NCBI RefSeq assembly: GCF_000315625.1
Contig: NW_005434531.1
Span: 36,641 to 74,555 of the forward strand
Origin: Guillardia theta CCMP2712
Lineage: Eukaryota; Cryptophyceae; Pyrenomonadales; Geminigeraceae
Direction of reading: 5' to 3'
Length of the DNA: 37,915 nt
Shown here: in pieces, positions 28,534 through 37,835 of the stretch
How the letters are laid out: every line of letters starts with the position of its first letter
How positions within the stretch are numbered: position 1 is the stretch's first letter
Position numbers and translations under genes: made by a program
The notes under the pieces: model-generated
What the model was told of the DNA's origin: nothing
Database searches by the model: none
The model's input: only the letters and a program-made list of their open reading frames with translations

Positions 28534-29844
28534 GCTCACCGGCGTTCAGCAAGGATGAGCCGGGGAGGCGTGTGGCAGGCGAGGTAAAGATCCGACAAGA
28601 AGCGGCGGCTGGTCGTAAAGGGTCTGGGAAGATGATCAGGCTGATACTGCAGGATGAGATGGACATGTTGTGGAACAGACTGGCAGGGGAAGAGTGTAGA
28701 GGTTGAAAGACAACCTACTTGATCACTTTCATGTTGTACTTGATCAACGGTGTCATGATGGGAGGTACTGCTTGTGCTTACTTGATTTCGAAGTCTTTGC
28801 ATCTCCATGTGCAACTTTCAAAGTCGTCACGATGCAATTTCCTCTGAGCTCCTTGTTGTAACGAGGTGAAGTAATGAAGAAAACAATTCTTGAAGCTTTC
28901 TGCTGTGTCAACAAAGGTTGCCTAGAACTACTTACCTGTCTCATTCTTCAGAAAAGGTGAGTACGTGTGTGTGTGGGCTCAGTCTCAAATGCTTGGGAGC
29001 AACCTGAACCAGCATTTACTCGGTTCCTTGCCCATACTTTTGAAGCAGATGTAACAACTTCAAAACCACTCCACCATCTTCAAAACCACTCCATCACATT
29101 TGCATGCTCATGGTGTCTGGTGCCTCCTGACACACAGTTCCTTCAGAGGGCGTGAGCAACTGTAGGACGGGACCATCGACGACCACAACGTGCATCTCAT
29201 CATCCAACACTGCAGCCATCTGTCTTCATCTGCCCCCCAACATCAGCTGCGGGACTGAAGAGTGCAGAGTCAAACCATGCAGCTTACAGGTTACATGGGT
29301 CTCCTCGTTGCATCATTGGAGATCTTAGAGCGACTCATGACTCTCTGCTGCATCCCGTCGCCATCTCACTCCGCCATGGCTCAAGTCTAGCAACAAGCAG
29401 CTCATGCCCATGCCATGATCTTGTCAGCGATGAAAGCCATCAACGATGACGCATGAGGGACGTGAAGAGTACAAGTATCACGCGCATCAGCTACACGTTC
29501 TGATTATACTGATACGAGCTTCTTTATATTCGGTACTCGCTAGGGGTCCTCAGAGGGTAAGTTGAACCCAACTGATCGGACTCTCCGGCACTTAGTACAC
29601 TGAGGCTGCCGCGGTGAGTTGGCGGCCTCCGGGCGCTCACCGGGCTGGCAGCCCGGCCGGCCGTGTTAACTTGCCAGTCAAAGTTGTGCGCCGCGCCCCC
29701 GCCGGCGCTGAGGACGGGCATCCGGTGGCCCGGGGCCCCGCCGGCACCATGTCGCTGTGCCCGCCGCCCGGCGAAGCCTCGGAATGACGGTGAGACGCGG
29801 CATACCGTACAGTACCGGAACGCACCCGGCCCGGGCCCGGCAAT
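28534..29844. other. 3' part of the element, no gene seen
   Basis: No convincing frame. Contains a 20-base tandem duplication (CTTCAAAACCACTCCA type) at about 29058-29097, and a GC-rich island at 29590-29840 next to the right inverted repeat. Confidence 0.45.
29590..29840. other. GC-rich island at the right end of the element
   Basis: About 250 bases, visibly the most GC-rich part of the window, with several GGCC/CCGG palindromes (CGGCCGGCCG, GGCCCGGGGCC, CCCGGGCCCGG). It is not a recognisable rRNA or tRNA. It may be a promoter-like CpG-type island or a structured element end. Confidence 0.45.
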
Positions 29845-29886
29845 TGTTTACTCAAAGTTCAGTTAACAATCAGTAGGAGGACAATC
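29845..29886 (-). repeat. Right inverted repeat of the Crinkler/RHS element
   Basis: Reverse complement partner of 26095-26137; starts TGTTTACTCAAAG and ends GGACAATC. Confidence 0.85.
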
Positions 29887-29889
29887 AAG

Positions 29890-30110
29890 GGTGGAGGGTG
29901 GGGTACTTACTTATCACAATGACCGGTGATCAAGAGATGTGGCTGCACAACGTAGGGGTGCAACCACCCACTGCAAGGGTGGTCAAGGGGTGGGTAGTCC
30001 AGTGTTGTCTTGGGAGTGGTAGATCAAAACAGATGGGGTGGTAGGAGCATGGGTAGGTGAATGCTGAAGGGGGGTAGCGTTGGAGGGGTGGAGGGGGTGG
30101 GGGTTGGCGG
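29890..30110. promoter_or_regulatory. GGGGTA motif cluster upstream of the RGG protein gene
   Basis: G-rich words including GGGGTA at 29900 and GGGGGGTAG near 30069, about 500-730 bases before ATG 30623. It is oriented opposite to the cluster left of the element. Confidence 0.28.
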
Positions 30111-30354
30111 CCACCGACATGCGCGGAGAGGGGAGGTGCTTGGAAAGGCGGAGGAAGAGGGAAGAGAAGGAGTAGAGGAGAGAATGCGTAGGAGAAGACA
30201 AGGGGCTAGAGGCGCTACAATGAGAAGAGAGCCAAACTCAATGCAGACGTGCTTTAGACGAGTGATGGTATTTAGGTTTCACTGGAGATGGGACGGTGTT
30301 GGTGTGGGTCGGATCTCAGGTGTTAGGATGTGAGTTCTTGTGAAAGCACAAGTG

Positions 30355-30460
30355 GAAAGAGGGTGATACAGGCAGTTATTAAGACTCATTTTGCTGTCCC
30401 ATGTAAAGGAAGAGGGTGATACAGGCAGTTATTAAGACTCATTCTGCTGTCCCATGTAAA
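30355..30460 (+). repeat. 53-bp tandem duplication in a 5' region
   Basis: Two adjacent 53-base copies (GGGTGATACAGG starts at 30361 and again at 30414) with one clear difference, TTTTG versus TTCTG. It lies about 165 bases upstream of the ATG at 30623. Confidence 0.9.
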
Positions 30461-30622
30461 GGCTTGCCTGTTCCTCATGTTCTATTCGGTGGTGCTGAGT
30501 TTTGTCTGGAATGCTACGGTTCGAGGGTAACGCATCCTTTTGCAGATGATCTCCAAGGCCTTCATGGTTATGTGCCTCTGAGATTGAAATCTACAGTCAT
30601 CAGTCTAATTCGCCGAACGAAC

Positions 30623-32677
30623 ATGCAGAAATTGATTGTATTCTTTGCTATCATCTTGGTTTATCAAGTTGTCGCTGAGAGCGTGCCATTCACCCTAGCC
30701 AATGCAGCGCGCAAGGAATGTGGTCTTCAAACAAGCAAAAGCATCCAACAAACAATGCCGTCGGCCCGCAGTGTTGTCTTGAGATTGAATGGGGGAAGCA
30801 ACACTTTCGAATCCCTTCTGGATGAAGGGGAAAATGGCCAGAAACCGCAAGGACAAGAGGTAATGTGATGGTTCCCCCGCGTTCTCGGCTGAACTCTTCG
30901 GTAGGAGGAGGCTCCACTATCCAAGAAAGAAAAAGCTCACAAGTTCCATGATGCCGCTCACGAAGCTAAAGTTCGTGCCTCGAGATCAGAGAGTGTCGGA
31001 AGCCACGCTGAGGAAGGGTCTGACACCAAGAGGAGCGGTAGCCAGCATCAAAAGAGGAGCAAGAGTGTTTCAGCCAAGCAAGAGGCTCATGAAATTCAAG
31101 TGGAAGTTGAGAAACATGAGCAAGATGTGATACAGGAAGATGAAGCTGCTGGAGGTTGAGTTTGTGTTTTTGATGATCGCTTGAAACGCGCTCAGACAAT
31201 CGTGTTTCCAGGAGCAAATGACGAAGAAATTGCTGCCAAAGATTCTCCTCAAGTCATCGCAGGTTCTCGCAACAATGCAAAGAACATTTCGACAGCCATG
31301 AAGGACAACTTGATCGCTTATGATGATTTCATCAAGAAAAAGACAAATGCTAAAATATCATTGGTGAATCTTTTGAAGAAGGAAAACCAAGCCGAAGCAG
31401 ATGATGCAGGGACAGAACAAGTAGAGCAGGACGAGGACGAGGGCGAGGGTGAGTATGAGGGCGAGGGCGAGGGCGAGTATGAGGGCGAGGGTGAGTATGA
31501 AGGCGAGGGTGAGTATGAGGGCGAGTATGAGGGCGAAGAAGAATACGAAGAGGGTGGAGCTGAGGAAGGCGAGGCATACGATGAAGACGCTGCGAATACC
31601 TTGCCAGTTGTGAGTTTGAAGCTATGATGTTCTGTTTGTTTTTTGAACGAGTCGTCAGGTTGATGGCATTCCTGCCTTGGAAGCTAGAAAAGATCGTGAC
31701 ATGAAGGATCTAGGAGACTGGTTTGAAGAAGAAGATTACAACGGGAGGAAAAGCGATCGTCGTCTTCAGAAAAAATCGGTAACATGCCTTTTGCTTGATC
31801 TGACAGCAGCCCTTTGGATTTAATTTCTACACAGAATGAGCCCCAAGATGAAGGGACGGCTCCTGGTGGAATTCACGGCACCAAAACGACTGGAAATGTT
31901 GTTCGCCAGCAGCGACGCGAATACGATACAGATTTGGCGAATGGTGAAAGCAAGATTGATGAGCGATTAGCTCGTTTGATGGCAAAATCCGATAAGTTGG
32001 AGTGGATTGCGGGTTCACAAGCCATGGCCGTGCCTAAAAGTCCCCCAAACCAGGTTTCAGATCGCTTTCAGAACAATCGCGGAAGGAGAGGGGGACGCGG
32101 TGGCCCCGGTGGAGGAGGAAGGTTTGGTCGTGGCCGAGGAATGGGGACTCGAAACTTCCGCAATTACACAGGCTCCACCCACACTGAGGGTGGATATGAG
32201 CAGGACAGGAATGGCACGAGAGCGAGGGGATACAGCCGAGGCTACAGGGGCAGAGGAGCTTTCCATGGTGGGTTTGTGAGGTCAGACGGTAATGGGACCA
32301 TGCCGCTGAACCGTGGAAACGGAACATACGCACCCAGTGGAGCTTTTGTGCGCAGAGGGAACTCTGCAGGAAGAGGAGCGGGATATACGGGAAGAGGAGC
32401 GGGATATGCGGGAGGAAGAGCGGGATATGCGGGAGGAGGAGCGGGATACGTGGGAGGAGGAGCGGGATATGCGGGTAGAGGAGCGGGATTCGCAGGTCGA
32501 GGAATGCCGTTCAGAGGAAGGGGAGCGTCGTTTCAGGGCAGGGGAATGACAGGAGAAGGAAGAGGAGCGTTCATGGGCAGAGGACGAGGCACGTACCGCG
32601 GAGGGTCGGGCAGAGGCGACCATGCAGGGTCAGGGTTCCGAGAGGAAGAATACCCCGCGCTCGGCAGCGTGCCTTGA
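30623..32677 (+). CDS. Signal-peptide protein with acidic repeats and RGG-box RNA-binding-type C-terminus
   Basis: Five phase-consistent exons: 30623-30859, 30905-31154, 31212-31609, 31659-31778 and 31835-32677 (615 residues). The N-terminus MQKLIVFFAIILVYQVVA is a strong signal peptide. About 40 residues follow with a transit-like make-up (Ser/Thr/Ala, Lys/Arg) before a charged region. Next is an acidic repeat EGEGEYEGE, then the motif DLGDWFEEEDY. The C-terminal half has RGRRGGRGGPGGGGRFGRGRG, then seven- to eight-fold GAGYAGR-type heptapeptides, closing REEEYPALGSVP. RGG boxes bind RNA, and an E(E)xYPALG tail is common in RNA-associated proteins; both are family knowledge. A signal peptide is unexpected on such a protein. 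No Phe stands at the predicted cleavage site, so periplastid rather than stromal delivery is an inference. ATG 30623 is chosen because it starts the signal peptide. Confidence 0.83.
31438..31550 (+). repeat. Acidic codon repeat (Glu-Gly-Glu-Tyr)
   Basis: GAGGGCGAG/GAGTAT units coding EGEGEYEGE-type repeats inside the RGG protein gene. Confidence 0.88.
32370..32545 (+). repeat. 21-bp repeat coding GAGYAGR heptapeptides
   Basis: About eight 21-base units (GGAGCGGGATATGCGGGAAGA type), the last ones diverged (GMPFRGR, GASFQGR). Confidence 0.88.
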
Positions 32678-32776
32678 TACAAGGTTGAGAAAGTTGTCTT
32701 TGTTGAGAAGTAAAAGTTCAAAACGACGACGAGGAGGAATGGGCTCCTTGTATCTCTTCAGTTCTCGCCCTCGGGA

Positions 32777-33145
32777 TTATGCGATTGTACAGGAGCTGAA
32801 AGGATTCTTGCCCGACTCCACGTGCCTCTGCGGCAAATCCATGTACTCCTGCAGGGCCTGCTTGTCCTTCATCTTCATCCTCACCACCTCTGACTTGTGC
32901 TGAGCTCCTCTCCTCACGATATCCCTGAGGATCTCCAGCCTTGTGTCTGCCATGCTCTGCTCCTCATGCTCCAGCGCCATCCTGCCGCTATGAGATGCGA
33001 CTATGTACTGATCCTTGCTCAAGTGCCCTTGCTCGTGCAGGGCGTCTGCCCTTGCAAGCAAGCTCTTGACCTCGTCTCTCGTGCTTGCCGAGCAAAGTGA
33101 TCGTGAAACCACAGCGGCATAAAAGTTCCTCGCGCTCATTCTCAT
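32777..33145 (-). CDS. Small 122-residue protein, possibly mitochondrial, function unknown
   Basis: Uninterrupted frame from ATG 33145. The start MRMSARNFYAAVVSRSLCSA is basic, hydroxylated and free of acidic residues, like a mitochondrial presequence. The rest is helical and charged (RDEVKSLLARADALHEQGHL, ALEHEEQSMADTRLEILRDI). I recognise no family. It converges on the RGG protein gene with 99 bases between stops and diverges from the HEMK1 gene. Confidence 0.55.
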   Translation of the reverse strand: MRMSARNFYAAVVSRSLCSASTRDEVKSLLARADALHEQGHLSKDQYIVASHSGRMALEHEEQSMADTRLEILRDIVRRGAQHKSEVVRMKMKDKQALQEYMDLPQRHVESGKNPFSSCTIA

Positions 33146-33756
33146 GAGATGGTTTCACCGCCATTCCCATCCTTCATGTTTGGCTGACTGGATGTGACTG
33201 GCTGACTGCGACCTCCCATCAGCTGACCTCCTTCCCCTTGGCTCCCCTTGGCTCCCCTTGGCTCCCCTTGGCTCCCCTTGGCTCCCCTTGGCTCCGCTTG
33301 GCTCCCCTTGGCTCCTCCTGCCTTCTCTTGCGCCTCCTGCCTCCTCCTGCCTCCTCCTGCCTCCTCCTGCCTTCTCTTGCGCCTCCTGTCTCCTCCTGTC
33401 TCCTGCCCCTGCTTAGTTGCGTCCTGCTTGCTCCTCCTCCCGGGCCCGCCCCTGACCCAATCCGTCCCCTCCTGTTTCCCCCTCGACCCCACATCCCCCC
33501 CTTCCCCTCCCCATCTCCCTCCTGCTCCCTGCCCCTGCCCCTGCCCTCTCTCCTCTCCCTCCTCCCTCCCTTCCACGTCGTCCCTGCATGACAGCGATGG
33601 CATTGGACTGACTGGTCGGATACCAAGAGGCAAGCATCCATGCACATAAACGCCCGCGCCTCCCCCCCCCTTCTACATGCGGCGCATTCGGCTCGCACAT
33701 GGTCAGCGTCGCATGTGTCAGGCGGGTGGAGGAGCAGAGAAGTTCGTAGCGCTAAG
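33146..33756. other. Divergent intergenic region made largely of simple repeats
   Basis: Between the small protein gene and HEMK1. It holds a 10-bp tandem repeat, a CTCCTGC-type repeat at about 33325-33425 and C-rich low-complexity DNA to about 33600. Open frames here on both strands are repeat artefacts. TACCCC words were not seen, unlike other divergent gaps. Confidence 0.5.
33236..33318 (+). repeat. 10-bp minisatellite (GGCTCCCCTT)n
   Basis: About eight copies of a decamer, one with a C-to-G change. Confidence 0.92.
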
Positions 33757-35111
33757 ATGATGCTCCATGTTCACGTGCTCTTTCGATTCGGATCGCTGCC
33801 AGCGCCTCCCCGTCCTCCCTTTCTCCCAACTCTTGCATTTCCTTCCCGCCCTCCTCTGCTTCCTCTTCCTCCTCTCCCTCGATCCTTCCTCAGACGCTTC
33901 TCGTCCTCTGCAGGGAGCATGGATCACCCGTCTGACGACTTTCGCACCATAGCAGAGGCAAGAGCCTACGGGATCGCATGCCAGCTCGCCGTGGGGGTGG
34001 AGGAGAGCGAGGCCGAGTCTACGACAGAAATTCTGCTGGAGGAAGTGCTGGAATTGAAACGAGCTGAGCTGAGGAGGAGGAGGGATACGCTGCTCTCTGC
34101 CGCTCAGCGAGAAACTCTGAGGGGGTTCCTGGAGAGGAGGAGGAGCCGCGAGCCTGTGCAGTACATTGTTGGTCACTGGCCATTTTACAACCTTGAGAAG
34201 CTGCTGGTCAGAAGGCCGACGCTGATCCCGCGGCCAGAGACAGAAGAGCTCGTTGAGTTGGTGTTGAGGCAGTTCGAAGGTGCTGCAGCGGATAGAATGC
34301 CGAAGAGAATGATGGAGATCGGTCCAGGTGATGATGATGGTGGGGTAGAGAACGATGATGATTGATGGAGGAGGAGGAGGAGGTGGAGGAGGAGGTGGTG
34401 GTGGAAGAGGTGGTGGTGATGATGATGATAAGGAAGACGAGGAGGAAGGAGATAACAGTCTTCTCAGGCACAGGCGCCATCTCCATCGCTCTTCTCAAGC
34501 AATGGAAGAAATTCTCAACCTCTTGCCTTGCGATCGAACTTTGTGATCATGCGGTCACTCTGACTCGTGAGAACTCAAGACTTCATGGTGAGAGGACAGC
34601 GACCTCACGTCTTACAGCAGCCATTGTATTTCATCTCCTATCTTGCAGAAATCCTTCTACTTCATCTAATCTGTCACAGCAATCATTCTTCTTCTCCCCA
34701 CCCCTGCTCCCTTCTGCTTTTCAATTATCCATGCTCATCACTTCACACAGCATTGTGATTATGCTGGCAGGCCTCCAAGAGTCGCTCGAGGTAGAAACTG
34801 CTCTCAATGCTACCTCTTCTTCCTCTCACTTACCTGAACGTTCCTCGTCTCCTCCTTCCCCTCCTCCTTCGTTTCCACCTCTCCTACCTCCTTCACCTCC
34901 CCCCCCCCCTCCTTCACTTCTCTTTCCTCCTCCTGCAGGTTATCCTGTGCGACTTTCGCCTGTGGGTTCAGAATTCTCTTCCCATCCCAGCACAGGAAAA
35001 GTTCGACCTCCTCGTCAGCAACCCGCCCTACATCCCATCTGATGACATGCTCATCCTCGAGCCAGAGGTCTTCTGTGAACCACCTTCCCTCCCCTCCTCC
35101 TTTTTGCTCCC

Positions 35112-35188
<77 letters not shown>

Positions 35189-35945
35189 TCTTTTTGTCTC
35201 TGTCCTTAGTGTTCCTCAGGTCAGCGATTATGAAGATCGAGCTGCTCTTCACGGAGGAGAGGATGGGATGGACCTCATACTCTGCATCCTACGAGCAGGT
35301 GAGATAGGAGGGGGAGAGGCGGCGGGAAGGGGAGGAGGGAGGAAAGGGGAGGAGGGAGGAGAGGGGATCAAGATTCATACTGTGACTTGTTCTTCCTCTT
35401 GCTTCAGCTCCAGCCATTTTGAAGCAAGGGTCTAGCATCTGGTTGGAAGGTGAGGAGGAGGAGGACAGAACTAGAAGAGGAGAAACGATGAAAGGAAGAA
35501 GGGAGGGGGCAGTTGGGTGGAAGACTTATTGGGGGAGGAGGGGAAGGAGGAGGGGAAGGAGGAGGAGGGGGGGAAGGGTGAAAGGAGGGAGGGGAGGAGA
35601 AAGGAGGGTTGCTCGAGGGTGGAGGACTATTTCAGAGGAACTGTTGGCTCCTGCGTTCTTACATCAGCTACAGTGGACGAGAAGCATCCCGAGCTGCTGG
35701 AAACGATGAGCCGAGGAGGAGGATGCGAGAACTTGCCTTGGTGAGTGGGAGGAGGAGGAGGGAGGAGGGAGGAGGGAGGGAGGAGGAAGAGATGAGAGGA
35801 GAAGGGGAGGGGAGGAGAATGGCGATTTTTAGATTCAGAAACAGGGGAGAGGTAACAGTTGAGCAGGGACGAGATCGAGCTAGTGGAATGGAGGAGGGAC
35901 ATGTATGGCAGGCCAAGATTCGTTCACTTCCGAACAAGAAAATGA
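33757..35945 (+). CDS. HEMK1: HEMK1/PrmC-type release-factor glutamine methyltransferase, mitochondrial-like
   Basis: Methylates the Gln of the GGQ motif in class I release factors, using SAM. Eight exons in phase: 33757-34327, 34468-34587, 34771-34790, 34939-35067, 35220-35298, 35408-35449, 35674-35740 and 35867-35945 (368 residues). ATG 33757 adds a 54-residue leader ending PRSFLRRFSSSAGS, with the Arg at -2/-3 expected of mitochondrial presequences; an in-frame ATG at 33919 would lack it. Domains: N-terminal helical part with PVQYIVGHWPFY, IPRPETEELVELVL, SAM motif MEIGPGTGAISIALL (split by intron 1), acidic IEL, catalytic NPPYIPSD, SDYEDRAALHGGEDGMDL, and C-terminal RRDMYGRPRFVHFR. All match human HEMK1 order. 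Exon 34771-34790 is only 20 nt. Introns hold long CT or GGA simple repeats. Confidence 0.94.
35112..35188 (+). repeat. (CTGCTC)n hexanucleotide microsatellite in a HEMK1 intron
   Basis: About 12-13 copies within the intron 35068-35219. The same hexamer recurs near 37505. Confidence 0.93.
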
Positions 35946-36008
35946 AGACAATCTCATGTCTCCTTGTCGTCTCCCCCCTCCCGCCTTCCCCTCCCACTTC
36001 CTCCTCCT

Positions 36009-37200
36009 TCAGGTCGAGCACATCATGTTCACGTACTCGATGTAGTTGACTGACCCAGTGTTCTCCGGATCAACCTGTCATTCCATCACTCCTTCCTCCT
36101 CTACTCTCCAACTTCCTCTTCCTCTTCATCTCCAATCCTGCTGCCCTCCTCCTCCTCCTCCATCCTCCTCCTCTTCCTCTTTCTGTTCACCTGTGACAGC
36201 AGGTCCTGCGCTTCCTCTACCGTCAATTTCTCCGTCCCGTAGGTCGTCAGAGCTCGTTCCAGCGCACTTGTCTTGACGTGACCAGGAGGCAGACCGGAGT
36301 TGGGGGCCTCGAACACCTGCTCGACCATCACCTACTGCTCCTCCTCCTCCTCCGCTTCCTTCCCTCTTCCTCCTCCTCCTTCCCTTCTTCCTTCATTACA
36401 TTGCCTTCGCACTCATATCCTTGTCCTACTTTCAACACCCTCTTCCTCGCTCTTCCTTCCCTCTCCTCCTTCCCCTCCCTTCCCTCTCCCTCCCATCGCC
36501 TCCCCGGCTCTTGTTCTCTCCGCCTGCTCGCATCGATCACCTTGAAGGCGGCCTTCACCTCTTCAGGGGTGTAGGTTGGTTGTACTTTCCTCGACATCAC
36601 CTGTATCACCGATCATCATGCTGAGCCGGAGAGGAGGACGAGGAAGAAGGTTATGAAACAAGTAGGGTGAGAGGAGGAGGAGACAGCAGGCAAGGAGAGA
36701 GGAGGGGAAAGGGGAGCATTCAACCTGAACAAACTCGTCAAAGTCGATCTCTCCATTTCCGTCCTCATCAATCTCGCGGATCATTGCGTTCAGCTCATCC
36801 TGTTCAGAAGCGTTTCATCAAATTCCAAGGGAAAACAGCAAATTCGGCAAATTCCCCTCCCGCCCCCTGCTTCCCCCGCCTCCCCCTAAACCCTCCCGCC
36901 GCCATCCTCATCATCCTCTCGTGCCCCCTCCCCCTTCCTGTTCCCCCCTCCTCTCGCCGTCTCCTCCACCTGGTTCGGCTTCAACCCCAGGGTCTCCATG
37001 AGGGAGCCCAGCTCCTGGGGGGAGATAGATCCTCCCTTATCCTCGTCGACCTAACATGTCGGGCATCATAATATGGTTCACATCGAGTGACAACTTACCA
37101 GGTTGAACAGCTCCTTGAACTCTCTCAGCTCATCTAGAGTGAGGTGAGGATGCTTCTTCAAGCTCTCGCGCAGCATTTCCTCTTCGTCCTTGTCCGCCAT
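36009..37200 (-). CDS. Calmodulin-like EF-hand calcium-binding protein
   Basis: Six phase-consistent exons, read downward: 37200-37099, 37050-36970, 36799-36725, 36600-36541, 36316-36191 and 36074-36009 (169 residues). EF-hand 1 loop DEDKGGSISPQE and EF-hand 2 loop DEDGNGEIDFDE have all ligand positions. The third hand is degenerate (APNSGLPPGHVKTSALERAL, no loop Asp/Glu pattern). The fourth, DPENTGSVNYIE, looks able to bind Ca2+. The N-terminus (MADKDEEEMLRESLKKHPHL) is longer than in calmodulin, so this is a calmodulin-like protein rather than calmodulin. The partner is unknown. Between exons the introns contain CT-rich DNA. Its 3' end converges on HEMK1, 63 bases away. Confidence 0.92.
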
Positions 37201-37504
37201 GGCGTGTCGCTCTCGGTGTCAACTGCAGGTGTGCTATTTATCTCTCTTCAACGAACTTTTTCCCTTCCAAGTTGCTGTTCCAACATGCGGTCAGAAACCT
37301 TCCAAACAGAACAAGCATGTCTCGTCTCGTCTCCATCTTCTTCTTTTTTCTTTCATGTTCTCTTATCTCCTGAGTTATTTATCTATGAATCTACGTGGAT
37401 CATCATTCAACTTCGTTCTGTCCTTTGACAGCCGAATATCACCTTATCCTCTTGACCCTGATTCCGCTTCTCTTGCTTCTCCTCCTCCTCCTCCTCCTCT
37501 CGAC

Positions 37505-37545
<41 letters not shown>
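37505..37545 (+). repeat. (CTGCTC)n microsatellite
   Basis: About six to seven copies upstream of the EF-hand gene; same unit as in the HEMK1 intron. Confidence 0.92.
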
Positions 37546-37624
37546 ATTTCAGTCCTGAACTACAAAGAAACCAACCGAACGGAGAGGCTGGGGTACTTGA
37601 TGGGGAAATTGAGGGTAGAGGAGA

Positions 37625-37835
37625 ATTATTTTGAGTAGGGGTACGTTTTAGTTCTTCTTATCTAATTTTAAGTGGGTAGGGTGATCAAGAATTGGTAGTA
37701 GGGGTAATAGCGTTAATCTGGGGGTGAGGGTAGTGTGTTTTGACCAATGGAGGGGTCATTAGGATATTAATGGAAGGGGTGGTATCAAAACATGTTCCCC
37801 CCCCGTGGTCTGGGGGTAGAGGGTAGGGGGTACTG
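37625..37835. promoter_or_regulatory. GGGGTA motif cluster upstream of the EF-hand gene
   Basis: Words GGGGTACG near 37637, GGGGTAAT near 37703, GGGGTAGAG near 37813 and GGGGTACTG near 37828. On the coding strand of the EF-hand gene these read TACCCC. Confidence 0.3.

Larger units (their letters stand above)
26095..29886 (+). mobile_element. Putative inverted-repeat-bounded element carrying a Crinkler/RHS-type gene
   Basis: A 43-base sequence at 26095-26137 and its reverse complement at 29845-29886 match in about 40 of 43 aligned columns (two mismatches and one gap, counted by eye). Between them lies one intact single-exon gene for a P-loop NTPase fused to a nuclease-like domain, in a neighbourhood where most other genes have many introns. 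Inward of the repeats, similarity continues weakly around CTACGGTACC (left) and TACGGTAT (right, complement). No target-site duplication could be assigned, because similarity also continues outward into C-rich/G-rich DNA. It could be a DNA transposon-like unit, or an inverted duplication of a promoter-type repeat that happens to flank the gene. Confidence 0.5.

Noticed and set aside
29590-29840. GC-rich island considered as an rRNA or tRNA fragment
   Set aside because: No recognisable rRNA core sequence and no tRNA arms or TTCGA box seen.
26095-29886. Search for a flanking target-site duplication
   Set aside because: Sequence similarity continues outward beyond the inverted repeats into C-rich/G-rich DNA, so no unambiguous duplication could be assigned.
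32057-32623. Minus-strand Ser/Arg-rich frame opposite the RGG repeats
   Set aside because: Antisense of GGA/CGG-rich codons; the plus-strand frame continues a well-spliced gene.
33236-33318. Regular 10-bp repeats considered as a CRISPR array
   Set aside because: Contiguous tandem units with no spacers, in a eukaryotic nuclear context.
33142-33698. Overlapping frames with Gly/Glu/Arg or Pro/Leu/Cys repeats in both strands
   Set aside because: Products of the 10-bp and CTCCTGC simple repeats in an intergenic region.
36001-36044. A possible extra HEMK1 exon reading VEHIMFTYSM
   Set aside because: It is the antisense of the last EF-hand exon, and HEMK1 already ends with a family-typical C-terminus and stop at 35945.
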